64,000 nt of DNA from Bacteroidota bacterium (GTDB taxonomy: Bacteria; Bacteroidota; Bacteroidia; Chitinophagales; Chitinophagaceae). Each line of letters opens with the position of its first letter. The stretch's first letter is position 1. This document shows, piece after piece, positions 33,757-41,662 of this stretch. The translations under genes and the position numbers were made by a program. The notes under the pieces are model-generated. The model searched no databases. It saw only the letters and a program-made list of their open reading frames with translations, and was not told the DNA's origin. The stretch lies in the NCBI GenBank assembly GCA_026391455.1, contig JAPLEH010000031.1, positions 62,001 through 126,000 of the forward strand, written 5' to 3'.

Positions 33757-36132
33757 ATGATGGATTATTTACAGGGGCTCAATGAGCGGCAGCGGGAAGC
33801 AGTGTTGCATAAAGACGGGCCGATCATGATCGTAGCCGGGGCCGGCAGTGGCAAAACCAAAGTTCTTACTACCCGTATCACGCACCTGATGGCCCACCAT
33901 AAGGTGGATTCCTTTAATATACTCGCCCTCACCTTTACCAATAAGGCCGCCAAAGAAATGAAAGAGCGGGTGGAAAGAATACTGGGCAACGGCGAAGCCC
34001 GTAATTTATATATCGGTACGTTTCACTCCGTTTTTGCACGCATATTACGCTTCGAAGCAGATAAGATCGGCTATCCGCGCGACTTTACCATTTATGATAC
34101 CGACGATGCCAAAAGCGTGGTAAAAGGCGTGATCAATGAAATGGATCTGGATGATAAGCATTACAAACCCAATGTCGTTTACAACCGGATATCTGCAGCC
34201 AAGAATGCCCTGGTCAATCCGTCGGAATATATTAATGATTATGGGCTGCAACAGGAAGATATGCGGGCCAACCGCCCCGCTATCGGACAGATATACCAGG
34301 CCTATGTAAAGAAATGTTTCAAGAACGGGGCTATGGACTTCGACGACCTGCTGCTCAAATTTTATGAACTGCTGAAGAATGTACCCGAAGCATTGTCCAA
34401 ATACCAGCATAAGTTTAAATATATACTCATCGATGAGTACCAGGATACCAACCCTGCCCAGTATGAAGTAATCAAACTGCTCGGGGCCATGCATGAAAAT
34501 GTATGTGTGGTGGGCGATGATGCGCAAAGTATATACAGTTTTCGCGGAGCAACCATTGAGAATATTTTGCAGTTTCAGCGGGATTACGATGAAGTGAAAC
34601 TGGTGAAGCTGGAACAAAACTACCGCAGCACCAAGAGCATTTTGCATGTGGCCAATGAAGTGATTAAGAACAACAAAGGCCAGATCGAAAAAGTACTGTT
34701 TACGGATAACGGCGAAGGGGAGAAAATCAAACTGGTCCGTACCATGACGGACAACGATGAAGGAAAATTCGTGGCCGACAGTATTCAGGAACAAAAACTG
34801 CGCAATCACTACAGCAATAAAGATTTTGCCATTCTCTACCGAACCAATGCGCAGAGCCGTGCCTTTGAAGAATCGCTTCGCCGTATGGGCATTGCCTATA
34901 CTATTTATGGAGGCATCAGCTTTTACCAGCGAAAAGAGATCAAAGACCTGGTGGGTTATCTGCGCCTCATTGTAAACCCCAAAGATGAAGAAGCACTGAA
35001 GCGGATTATCAATTATCCGGCCCGGGGTATTGGAAAAACTACGATTGATAAATTGGTGCTCATTGCCAATGAAAATAATATCTCCATGTGGGATGCGGCC
35101 TGCAATGCGGCCATGTATGGATTCAAATCGGGAACATTGTCAGCGCTCGATGAGTTTGTGATCATGATCAAAAGTTTTGCCAGTATGCTGGGCAAACAGA
35201 ATGCCTATGAAGTGGCCTTTCATGTGGGCAAGCAAACCAATTTGGTAAAAGAACTCTTCAACGATAAAAGTGCAGAAGGGGTACAGCGGTATGAGAACAT
35301 ACAGGAATTATTGAACTCCATAAAGGAATGGACCGAAAGCCCCGACAATGAAGACGGGGAACTGGTGGATAAGGGACTTGCATCCTACCTGCAGCAGATC
35401 ACCCTGCTTACGGATGCGGATGAAAAAGATCCCGATGCGGATACAGTAAAACTGATGACGATACATGCGGCCAAGGGATTGGAGTTCAGTTGTGTTTTTG
35501 CGGCGGGTTTGGAAGAAATGCTATTTCCCAATGCGATGGCCATTAACACGCGGGAAGAATTGGAAGAAGAGCGGCGATTATTCTATGTGGTAATTACCAG
35601 GGCCAAAAGCAGGCTTTGGATATCCTATGCCAATACGCGGTATCGCTTCGGGCAATTGGTACAGAATGAACCCAGCCGGTTTATCGAAGAGATACCGGAG
35701 CAGTATATGGATCGCAGTTTTGCCGGAGGCGGTGCATCGCACCAGTCGGGTGGAAGCAAATGGAGCAAGGGCTCTGCCTTCGACCGCATGCGGGGCAAAC
35801 AAACCGAAGACGGTGAATCCGGCAAAGCCACCAAGCAGAGCGGTACCTATTTCAACAGTAATTCCACTGCGGCACAATCATCTGCCCCTTCTTATTTACC
35901 ACCCAAAGGAGTACCGGCCAAAGTAAAGGAGCATGTGCCCTCGGCCGATTTTGAAGCCAGTGATACATCGAGCCTGCAGGCCGGGCAGAAAGTAGAGCAC
36001 CAGAAATTCGGTTTTGGCGAAGTAATGAAAATGGAAGGCGCTGCGCACAATCCCATTGCTACCGTAAAGTTTGAGCACAATGGCGAAAAGAAGATCATGC
36101 TGAATTATGCGAAGCTGAGAATAGTTGAGTAA
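33757..36132 (+). CDS. pcrA: PcrA/UvrD-type superfamily 1A DNA helicase
   Basis: A 791-residue helicase. In order: LNERQREAVLHKDGPIMIVA, the Walker A GAGSGKT, LTFTNKAAKEMKERV, the Walker B region ILIDEYQDTNPAQYE, GDDAQSIYSFRGA, QNYRSTKSI, LMTIHAAKGLEF and FYVVITRAK. The tail has the PcrA C-terminal Tudor-like block GQKVEHQKFGFGEVMKMEG. It unwinds DNA 3'-5' in repair and plasmid replication. The ATG at 33757 is followed by a second ATG codon and either may be used. An upstream in-frame ATG at 33715 lies inside the repeat array. A terminator follows the stop. Confidence 0.96.
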   Translation: MMDYLQGLNERQREAVLHKDGPIMIVAGAGSGKTKVLTTRITHLMAHHKVDSFNILALTFTNKAAKEMKERVERILGNGEARNLYIGTFHSVFARILRFEADKIGYPRDFTIYDTDDAKSVVKGVINEMDLDDKHYKPNVVYNRISAAKNALVNPSEYINDYGLQQEDMRANRPAIGQIYQAYVKKCFKNGAMDFDDLLLKFYELLKNVPEALSKYQHKFKYILIDEYQDTNPAQYEVIKLLGAMHENVCVVGDDAQSIYSFRGATIENILQFQRDYDEVKLVKLEQNYRSTKSILHVANEVIKNNKGQIEKVLFTDNGEGEKIKLVRTMTDNDEGKFVADSIQEQKLRNHYSNKDFAILYRTNAQSRAFEESLRRMGIAYTIYGGISFYQRKEIKDLVGYLRLIVNPKDEEALKRIINYPARGIGKTTIDKLVLIANENNISMWDAACNAAMYGFKSGTLSALDEFVIMIKSFASMLGKQNAYEVAFHVGKQTNLVKELFNDKSAEGVQRYENIQELLNSIKEWTESPDNEDGELVDKGLASYLQQITLLTDADEKDPDADTVKLMTIHAAKGLEFSCVFAAGLEEMLFPNAMAINTREELEEERRLFYVVITRAKSRLWISYANTRYRFGQLVQNEPSRFIEEIPEQYMDRSFAGGGASHQSGGSKWSKGSAFDRMRGKQTEDGESGKATKQSGTYFNSNSTAAQSSAPSYLPPKGVPAKVKEHVPSADFEASDTSSLQAGQKVEHQKFGFGEVMKMEGAAHNPIATVKFEHNGEKKIMLNYAKLRIVE

Positions 36133-36162
36133 CGGATAGATGATAGTGAAAAGATAATAATG

Positions 36163-36186
36163 GCCTGCGGAAGCGGGCTTTTTTCA
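36163..36186 (+). terminator. Intrinsic terminator after pcrA
   Basis: The stem GCCTGC/GCGGGC (one G-U pair) with loop GGAA is followed by T6. Confidence 0.88.
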
Positions 36187-36252
36187 TTGAACAAGTATCC
36201 GAATCCATCAGGATGGCAGGATTGGTTATCTCTTGGTGCAAATAAAAAGTGA

Positions 36253-36711
36253 CTAACGGGTATGGCATTGTTTGCGGATTGCCTGGTGCCTGCTAAGGCA
36301 GGGAACCGGTGGTGGCACCATGTTTGGACCGTCTTCTCCCTCGGCGACACCGCGAATGGTGACGGTTTCCGGGTCGCCCTCATCCAATGCATATACAAAA
36401 ATAAAGCGGGTGGAATCAATGCCTTTTGCGCGCAGGTATTGGATAACGAAATAGACTTTGTCCCACGAAAATTGCTGGCATTTAATGCAACTGGATCCAT
36501 ACCCATTCACAACAAGACGGCAATCCGGATTTTTTTTCATGAATGCGGCAGTACTGTCGAGTTTCTTTCTGCTTGCCGCAGGCATTAAAAGTGTATTGTG
36601 CGAAAAGAGGATTGTTTTTTCCGGAAAGGCAGCGATGCAGCCGGAAGATTGTGCCTGACTTGCCTGGGCAAAAGCGCAGATGAAAAGGGAAAAGAGGAAT
36701 GGCTTAATCAA
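36253..36711 (-). CDS. Small secreted protein with OmpA-like fold
   Basis: A 152-residue exported protein (signal ends FAQASQAQ). The region LDSTAAFMKKNPDCRLVVNG, then the helix KVYFVIQYLRAKGIDSTRFIF, follows the beta-alpha-beta layout of OmpA/MotB C-terminal domains. The peptidoglycan-binding Asp and Arg signature is not well kept. Several cysteines (SGC, PDC, SCIKC, PPVPC) suggest disulfides. It is convergent with pcrA and is probably an envelope protein of unknown role. Confidence 0.65.
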   Translation of the reverse strand: MIKPFLFSLFICAFAQASQAQSSGCIAAFPEKTILFSHNTLLMPAASRKKLDSTAAFMKKNPDCRLVVNGYGSSCIKCQQFSWDKVYFVIQYLRAKGIDSTRFIFVYALDEGDPETVTIRGVAEGEDGPNMVPPPVPCLSRHQAIRKQCHTR

Positions 36712-36736
36712 ATGGTGGGTAATTTCGGGTGTACAA

Positions 36737-37279
36737 TCATTGTTTAATTACGGCAGTTTTTAAAGCTGCCCGTATGGCCAGTCCTGCATCGTAATCCTTT
36801 TCATCAAAATTGGCGACCACCATTTCATTGCTTACCGGATCTGTAAACACGAGGTAGTATTGCATAAAGGCGGCTGTCTGGTACCGGCAAATGGCGAATT
36901 TGATTTTTCCACTGGTGATTTCTTCGCGTTGCCAGCCAACCGGGAAGTTTTTTTCACAATCGGCTTGCAGTTCTTTCAGGTAGGTTTCAGGGGTATAGCC
37001 GCTCACCATTTTCATCATCATAAAATTGGACGCTCCATTACTGAGCTGCATGGTCGTATTGTTTACAGCATAGCCCGCTGGTGGAATGATATAGATACTG
37101 CTACCGGGAATGGCCACGTGCTTATCTGTAATAGTATTGACCGGAGGCCTGTCGGCGGCTTTTTCTTCCACCACCACTTTTTTCTGACCGGCAGAATCAT
37201 TGTTATTACAGGAATAAAAAACGATACAGGCGGCAAGCAAACGAAGGGAGGGCTTACATACAGAATAGAAACGGCTCAT
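36737..37279 (-). CDS. Lipoprotein of unknown function
   Basis: A 180-residue protein beginning MSRFYSVCKPSL, with a signal segment and lipobox-like end (CIVFYSCNNND). The mature part starts with a Lys/Glu-rich linker, then a compact alpha-beta domain (SIYIIPPAGYAVNNTTMQL, SGYTPETYLKELQADCEKNF). The frame extends upstream to 37405, but the added Ser/Thr/His-rich sequence is not signal-like. No named family is recognised. Confidence 0.68.
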   Translation of the reverse strand: MSRFYSVCKPSLRLLAACIVFYSCNNNDSAGQKKVVVEEKAADRPPVNTITDKHVAIPGSSIYIIPPAGYAVNNTTMQLSNGASNFMMMKMVSGYTPETYLKELQADCEKNFPVGWQREEITSGKIKFAICRYQTAAFMQYYLVFTDPVSNEMVVANFDEKDYDAGLAIRAALKTAVIKQ

Positions 37280-37425
37280 GGCAGGTGTGGTTGATGAGTG
37301 GTTTTGGATGGTATAAGAGTAAGATAAGGTAAATTTTTGAGATGAAGTGTGTGTGGAGGGATGCTGCGATGATTTAAAATTTTTATGAACTGCTTTGTTC
37401 CCCACTTTGGCATTTTTCAGGCTAC

Positions 37426-37448
37426 TAAAAAAGCCACCTCCTGGTGGC
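37426..37448 (-). terminator. Intrinsic terminator of XRE gene
   Basis: The stem GCCACC/GGTGGC with loop TCCT; on the minus strand a T6 run follows. Confidence 0.92.
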
Positions 37449-37460
37449 TCCCAATTTCTT

Positions 37461-37871
37461 TTATTTTTTTGAATCCAGCAGCTTCTCCATCAGTGCCAGC
37501 TTTTCATCCTTCTCTTTCAACAGCGCCTCATATAGCCTTTTATTCTCTTCCATGGCTTCGAGCCACTTTTCGATTGGGTTGATGTTTTGCACTTCCACTC
37601 TGTTATTCAGCATGGCATTATCAGAGAAACTACAGGAAATATTATAAATCGCCTGCTCCTCATCGAAATTCCTGATTGCATCTACTGGAATTTTCAAAGC
37701 CTTTGCAACATCCTCTAATAACCCTTTCTCAATCTCTTCCTTGGCTTCCAGTCTGGAAACCTTTATCTGTGTCCAATCATCGCCGAGGGCAGAGGCAAGG
37801 GCCTCCTGCTTCAGGCCTAAGAGCTGGCGAAAACGGGTAATATTCCGGCCCTGGTGTATTTTCTTTTCCAT
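37461..37871 (-). CDS. XRE-family HTH regulator with coiled-coil tail
   Basis: A 136-residue protein. Residues 8-66 are an XRE helix-turn-helix (NITRFRQLLGLKQEALASAL, then KVSRLEAKEEIEKGLLEDVA). The C-terminal 40 residues are heptad-like and strongly charged (EKWLEAMEENKRLYEALLKE). The start at 37871 (MEKKIHQGRN) is preferred over 37913. A -7 box lies only 6 nt before this ATG, so the transcript may be nearly leaderless. It stands at the border of the accessory island and could regulate it, but no operator was found. Confidence 0.85.
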   Translation of the reverse strand: MEKKIHQGRNITRFRQLLGLKQEALASALGDDWTQIKVSRLEAKEEIEKGLLEDVAKALKIPVDAIRNFDEEQAIYNISCSFSDNAMLNNRVEVQNINPIEKWLEAMEENKRLYEALLKEKDEKLALMEKLLDSKK

Positions 37872-37876
37872 AGAGT

Positions 37877-37884
37877 CAAATTTA
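37877..37884 (-). promoter_or_regulatory. -7 box TAAATTTG almost touching an ATG
   Basis: An exact TAnnTTTG match on the minus strand, 6 nt before the ATG of the XRE regulator. This spacing predicts a leaderless or very short-leader mRNA. Confidence 0.5.
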
Positions 37885-37913
37885 CAGTTTACGGGAATGA
37901 ATAAAAAATTCAA

Positions 37914-38211
37914 TGTGTTGGTTGGAAAATACGTAGATCGTGAGGGGGGGCAACCGTGGGTGTGAGATGTTTTCGGTATTTCAGCAAATCCTTAAAATAT
38001 GTAAACACTACATGCCTGGAGTACGCCGGATAAAGTAAAGGATGTATACTTAAGCGCCGGTATTTCAGTTAAATATCCCGTTGCGAGGTAGTAATTGGAA
38101 AATTAGCAGAAAACTTCAGAGGTGTTCGTGTGAAAAAATCAGGAAAAAATGGTTTTTGGAGCCACTTTGAGGATTTACTGAGAGAGAAGGGGAATTGTTT
38201 CTCCTTGTTTT
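37914..38211. other. Gap of ~300 bp at the left edge of the accessory island
   Basis: No gene or repeat was recognised. AT-rich sequence lies between the XRE gene and the 3' end of the restriction gene. Confidence 0.5.
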
Positions 38212-39531
38212 TTAGAGATTGTCAAGGTCTATCACACTACTTTTATGGTATAGCTTTATCAAATCTTTTGAACGTATTCTAAATTGACTCCTGCGTTTGT
38301 CTCTTTCTTTACCATCTTCATAGAAAACTTTAACAGCTGGATCGTAGTAAATATTTCCGGAACAAAGTTGTGAAAGGAATAAATTAAAATCTGTTCCTTC
38401 ACCTAAAATTACATTGTTACCAAACAAATATTTCCTAACAGGTTCTTTTTCAGTTTTACAAGGAACATAACTTGCTTTTGCATGCTTTTTATTCCAATGC
38501 CCTAATATAGAAGCGAAGGACCAGGAGGCAGCATTATTTTCTTTAGAGTCCAAAAGATATATACCTCCTGCAGCGTTTACAATTTTTTGACTATCAATAT
38601 CAAATCCGTCAACTATCAACCGAAGATTTGTTTTAGTATTTAGTATGCCGCTTTTATAAATTCCACCAAAATTTTTCCTGTTGTCTATTTGCCTGTCAGG
38701 GTATCCATATGTATGAACAAAAGGCCTAACTCCTTTAGATACATATAAACCACCATCAGGCTCCGGGGTCATTAAAGTTAGTACACTACTGTTTAGCCTT
38801 TCAAAATTTGTTACCCCAAACTGTTTTATTTCCCACCCTAGATAATCAGGTTCAGCAAATCCATTGGGAATAATGCCAAGCTCAGCTTCTAAAGTGTAAC
38901 CACCACATTGGGGAGCATTACAATCTTGAATTTCCCCTGCCTTGTTTAGCCTTTTTGAATCGATCCATCCTTTGTTTCTAATACGCTTCAGCTCATCTAA
39001 TAAGACTGTTTTAGGATCTTTTATTACTTTATTTCCAACAATTGTTATTGTAAACAAAACCCCTTGCTTTTCCAGGCCCTGCATATGCTTAAACTCTTGG
39101 GAAATTTCATCTTCAGGATTAACTGCATAACCATAAACAGCTCCGTTATCGGATATACCAAAAAATAAAAAACGTCCTTGTACTTTATTATTAAGAATCT
39201 CAGAAGGAGCTTTTTTGCAACCCGCGAGGAATCCAGAAAACCGAACTTCCGGGTAGTCGGGATATAGAATAAATTTAGAATGTGGTGCAGGATATGAATT
39301 ACCTTCTTGATCAAGCCAAGAAAAATCCAAAAGCGAATGAAAACTGATTGTTTTTCTCACGCCACTTTCAATAGCAAGAAAATTCTTAGCAGGAAATAAA
39401 TTCAAAACCTGCGTATCACCAGATGCAATATATATCTGCTGCTTTGAGTTATTGTTTTTTTGTAACTCTTTCACATAGATTTTTGAGCACCCTAAGTCAC
39501 TAAATAGTTTTATTAAATTTTTTAAATTCAT
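38212..39531 (-). CDS. MvaI/BcnI-type restriction endonuclease
   Basis: A 439-residue protein. The C-terminal two thirds match the MvaI/BcnI family: GGYTLEAELGIIPNGFAEPD, YLGWEIKQFGV (catalytic Asp and Glu-x-Lys), LTLMTPEPDGGLYVSKGV, and FGGIYKSGILNTKTNLRLIV (read in part). Such enzymes are monomeric and cut CCWGG or CCSGG. The N-terminal 170 residues are an additional domain seen in larger members. The start overlaps the stop of the methyltransferase gene by 4 nt (ATGA), so the two are coupled. The adjacent Vsr gene favours CCWGG as the site. Confidence 0.88.
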   Translation of the reverse strand: MNLKNLIKLFSDLGCSKIYVKELQKNNNSKQQIYIASGDTQVLNLFPAKNFLAIESGVRKTISFHSLLDFSWLDQEGNSYPAPHSKFILYPDYPEVRFSGFLAGCKKAPSEILNNKVQGRFLFFGISDNGAVYGYAVNPEDEISQEFKHMQGLEKQGVLFTITIVGNKVIKDPKTVLLDELKRIRNKGWIDSKRLNKAGEIQDCNAPQCGGYTLEAELGIIPNGFAEPDYLGWEIKQFGVTNFERLNSSVLTLMTPEPDGGLYVSKGVRPFVHTYGYPDRQIDNRKNFGGIYKSGILNTKTNLRLIVDGFDIDSQKIVNAAGGIYLLDSKENNAASWSFASILGHWNKKHAKASYVPCKTEKEPVRKYLFGNNVILGEGTDFNLFLSQLCSGNIYYDPAVKVFYEDGKERDKRRSQFRIRSKDLIKLYHKSSVIDLDNL

Positions 39532-40778
39532 TTAATTTTCATTTCTAATGCACCCACAAGTTTTTCTCCAATTGCTTCTATTAAAGGAACAACTACAGAA
39601 TTGCCAAATTGCTTATACCCTTGATTCATTGACACAGCATTAATCTCAAAATGCTCTGGGTATCCTTGAAGTCTTGCGGCTTCACGTATTGTAAGCCTTC
39701 GTGGATTTTTATTGTTTTGTGGTATTAATATTTCTGATCCATCCTTATAGTATCTGGCACTCATTGTTCTTGAGATACCATTTTTATCAACTAACCCAAA
39801 TCCAAAACCATTTCCTTTTTCTTTGTGTTTTTTTGCATAATCCTGCAGATATTTCCACAAATGATCGGTCAAAGTATATTTTGTTTCAACTTTAGGTTCA
39901 AGTATATCTTTGATTTTTCTAGTTGGCTCGGGGAGCGCTGGGAATTCGAAGCTTTCTTTGTTTTTGAAGACCCTTTTGTCAAAGCCAACCATAAAAGTTC
40001 GTTCTCTGTGTTGTGGTACAAAGTGTTTTCCATTCAGTACTTTATGGTGAAATGAATAGTCAAGGCTGACTAGTGTTTCTTTAATTACCTTAAACGTATT
40101 TCCTTTATCATGCGACATCAGGTTTTTTACATTTTCCAAAAAGAAAGCCTTTGGTCTGTGCTTCTCAATTATTTCGGCAATATGGAAAAATAAATTACCC
40201 TGCTTTTCATCCTCAAAACCATGTTTTCTGCCGAGGCTATTTTTTTTTGATACCCCAGCTATGGAAAACGGTTGGCAGGGGAATCCACCGCATAAAACAT
40301 CGAATCGATTTGGAATCCATTTTTTAGTTTCATCCTTTGTGATATCACCAAATGGAATTTCTCCAAAATTTGCATAGTAAGTTCGTTGGGCCATTTTATC
40401 CCATTCAGAAGAAAACACGCATTCGCCTTGCAATCTTTGCATTGCTATTCTGAATCCACCTATACCCGCAAATAAATCTATGAATGTAAATTTGGGATTT
40501 GCTGGTGTTGGGAAAAGTACATCATCGTCGAACTTTAACAGATACTGTAGGGACTCTTCAGCTACTTTGCTTGTCAGATCACCATTTAAATAGCCCTTTA
40601 GAAAATCTGTTGCATATTCAATTGCTGCTTTTTTCAGCTTTTTATTTTTTGTTCTTAAATAATGACTTATTACAGCAGATTTATAATTGTCCGGACCGAA
40701 TAGTGATATTTTCCAAATTTTATCTGCAGCTGCCTGAATCTTTGAACTAATTAACACTGCCTGTCCCTCGTTTTTCAT
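39528..40778 (-). CDS. DNA (cytosine-5) methyltransferase
   Basis: A 416-residue enzyme. The N-terminal 95 residues are a helical extension. The catalytic domain follows: FTFIDLFAGIGGFRIAMQ (SAM motif), SSEWDKMAQRTYYANFG, the catalytic Cys168 in GGFPCQPFS, FFLENVKNL (motif VI), PQHRERTFMVGF (motif VIII), and QFGNSVVVPLIEAIG at the end. It protects the host from the linked endonuclease. The ATG at 40778 is preferred; it overlaps the controller gene by about 30 nt. Gene order C-M-R on one strand is typical of controlled type II systems. Confidence 0.95.
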   Translation of the reverse strand: MKNEGQAVLISSKIQAAADKIWKISLFGPDNYKSAVISHYLRTKNKKLKKAAIEYATDFLKGYLNGDLTSKVAEESLQYLLKFDDDVLFPTPANPKFTFIDLFAGIGGFRIAMQRLQGECVFSSEWDKMAQRTYYANFGEIPFGDITKDETKKWIPNRFDVLCGGFPCQPFSIAGVSKKNSLGRKHGFEDEKQGNLFFHIAEIIEKHRPKAFFLENVKNLMSHDKGNTFKVIKETLVSLDYSFHHKVLNGKHFVPQHRERTFMVGFDKRVFKNKESFEFPALPEPTRKIKDILEPKVETKYTLTDHLWKYLQDYAKKHKEKGNGFGFGLVDKNGISRTMSARYYKDGSEILIPQNNKNPRRLTIREAARLQGYPEHFEINAVSMNQGYKQFGNSVVVPLIEAIGEKLVGALEMKIK

Positions 40779-41013
40779 TTTGTCTTTTTTTTCCGTTAAA
40801 CAAATCATTATTAAAAAAATCCTTGAAACTTACCTCCAATCCATTGCATATGATCTTAGAAAGTGTTTCAACTGAAGCATTCCTCTTTCCATTTTCAACA
40901 TGGTTCATAAAAGTTCTGTCCACATCTGCTTTCCATGCTACTGCCTCTTGTGTAAGATTTTTATCGTTCCGGATTTCTTTGATCCGAATGCCGATTTTGA
41001 CTTTCATATCCAT
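40747..41013 (-). CDS. Controller (C) protein of the R-M system
   Basis: An 88-residue XRE-family protein with GIRIKEIRNDKNLTQEAVAW, then RTFMNHVENGKRNASVETLS and a helical end GLEVSFKDFF. Size and fold fit C proteins that time restriction expression. Its gene is first in the C-M-R operon, and a strong palindromic C-box lies 19 bp before its start. The last ~30 nt overlap the methyltransferase start. Confidence 0.9.
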   Translation of the reverse strand: MDMKVKIGIRIKEIRNDKNLTQEAVAWKADVDRTFMNHVENGKRNASVETLSKIICNGLEVSFKDFFNNDLFNGKKRQNEKRGTGSVN

Positions 41014-41031
41014 ATGGCAATACTATTTTAT

Positions 41032-41062
41032 GTGACTTAAAGTATATTGGTGTTTAAGTCAC
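41032..41062 (-). promoter_or_regulatory. C-box operator: perfect 10-bp inverted repeat
   Basis: GTGACTTAAA and TTTAAGTCAC are separated by 11 nt, 19 bp before the controller ATG. The GTGACTTA half resembles operators known for C proteins such as C.Esp1396I. It would let the controller protein regulate its own operon, and perhaps the vsr gene whose stop is 24 bp away. Confidence 0.8.
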
Positions 41063-41075
41063 GTTTAATAACTTG

Positions 41076-41093
41076 TCATTTGATTTCAAATGA
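41076..41093. other. Perfect 8-bp inverted repeat over the vsr stop
   Basis: TCATTTGA-TT-TCAAATGA covers the vsr stop codon. It could form a small hairpin at the end of vsr, or serve as a second operator half for the C-M-R promoter. Confidence 0.5.
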
Positions 41094-41499
41094 ATTTTCG
41101 AAGAAGAGTTGAGAGGGATTTGTCGATTTTCTGTGGTTTTAACGCGCATTCCCATACGGTAATCACTTTCCATCCGTTTTTCCGCAGTGCTTTTATAGCC
41201 TTAGCATCATTCGCCTTATTCGTATTGATCTTATTCAACCACCATTCCGTCCGGGTCTTCGGTATTTTAAAGTAGTTGCAGTTGGTATGCCCGTGCCAGA
41301 AGCATCCATGTATAAAAATGACAGTTTTGTATTTGGGGAGTACTATATCGGGCTTTCCAGGCATGTTCTTTACGTGCAGCCGGTACCTGAAACCCTGGGC
41401 ATGCAGAAACTTCCGCACCACCATTTCCGGTTTTGTATCCGTACTCCGTATGCGGCTCATATTATAACTTCTTACTTTTTTGCTGTGTACATCAGCCAT
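41086..41499 (-). CDS. vsr: Very short patch repair endonuclease
   Basis: A 137-residue protein. Vsr blocks are clear: NMSRIRSTDTKPEMVVRKFL, FRYRLHVKNMPGKPDIVLPK, TVIFIHGCFWHGHTNC, and WKVITVWECAL. It nicks T:G mismatches made by deamination of 5-methylcytosine within the methylase site, usually CT(A/T)GG. It shares the strand of, and lies just upstream of, the C5 methyltransferase operon, which fits a CCWGG-specific system. Confidence 0.95.
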   Translation of the reverse strand: MADVHSKKVRSYNMSRIRSTDTKPEMVVRKFLHAQGFRYRLHVKNMPGKPDIVLPKYKTVIFIHGCFWHGHTNCNYFKIPKTRTEWWLNKINTNKANDAKAIKALRKNGWKVITVWECALKPQKIDKSLSTLLRKFI

Positions 41500-41662
41500 T
41501 AAAGGAAGTTACCTGTTTTAGCAATAAAAGGGATAATAAGCGCGGTATAATTTTCCGGAAAAGCCCAATGAAAAGGGAAACCTGCGGGCGCTGTTTTAGT
41601 TATTTTGCAGAAGCAATTCTTTAATAACCGGTCAGCGCTGACCTAAATTATTTTATACATCG

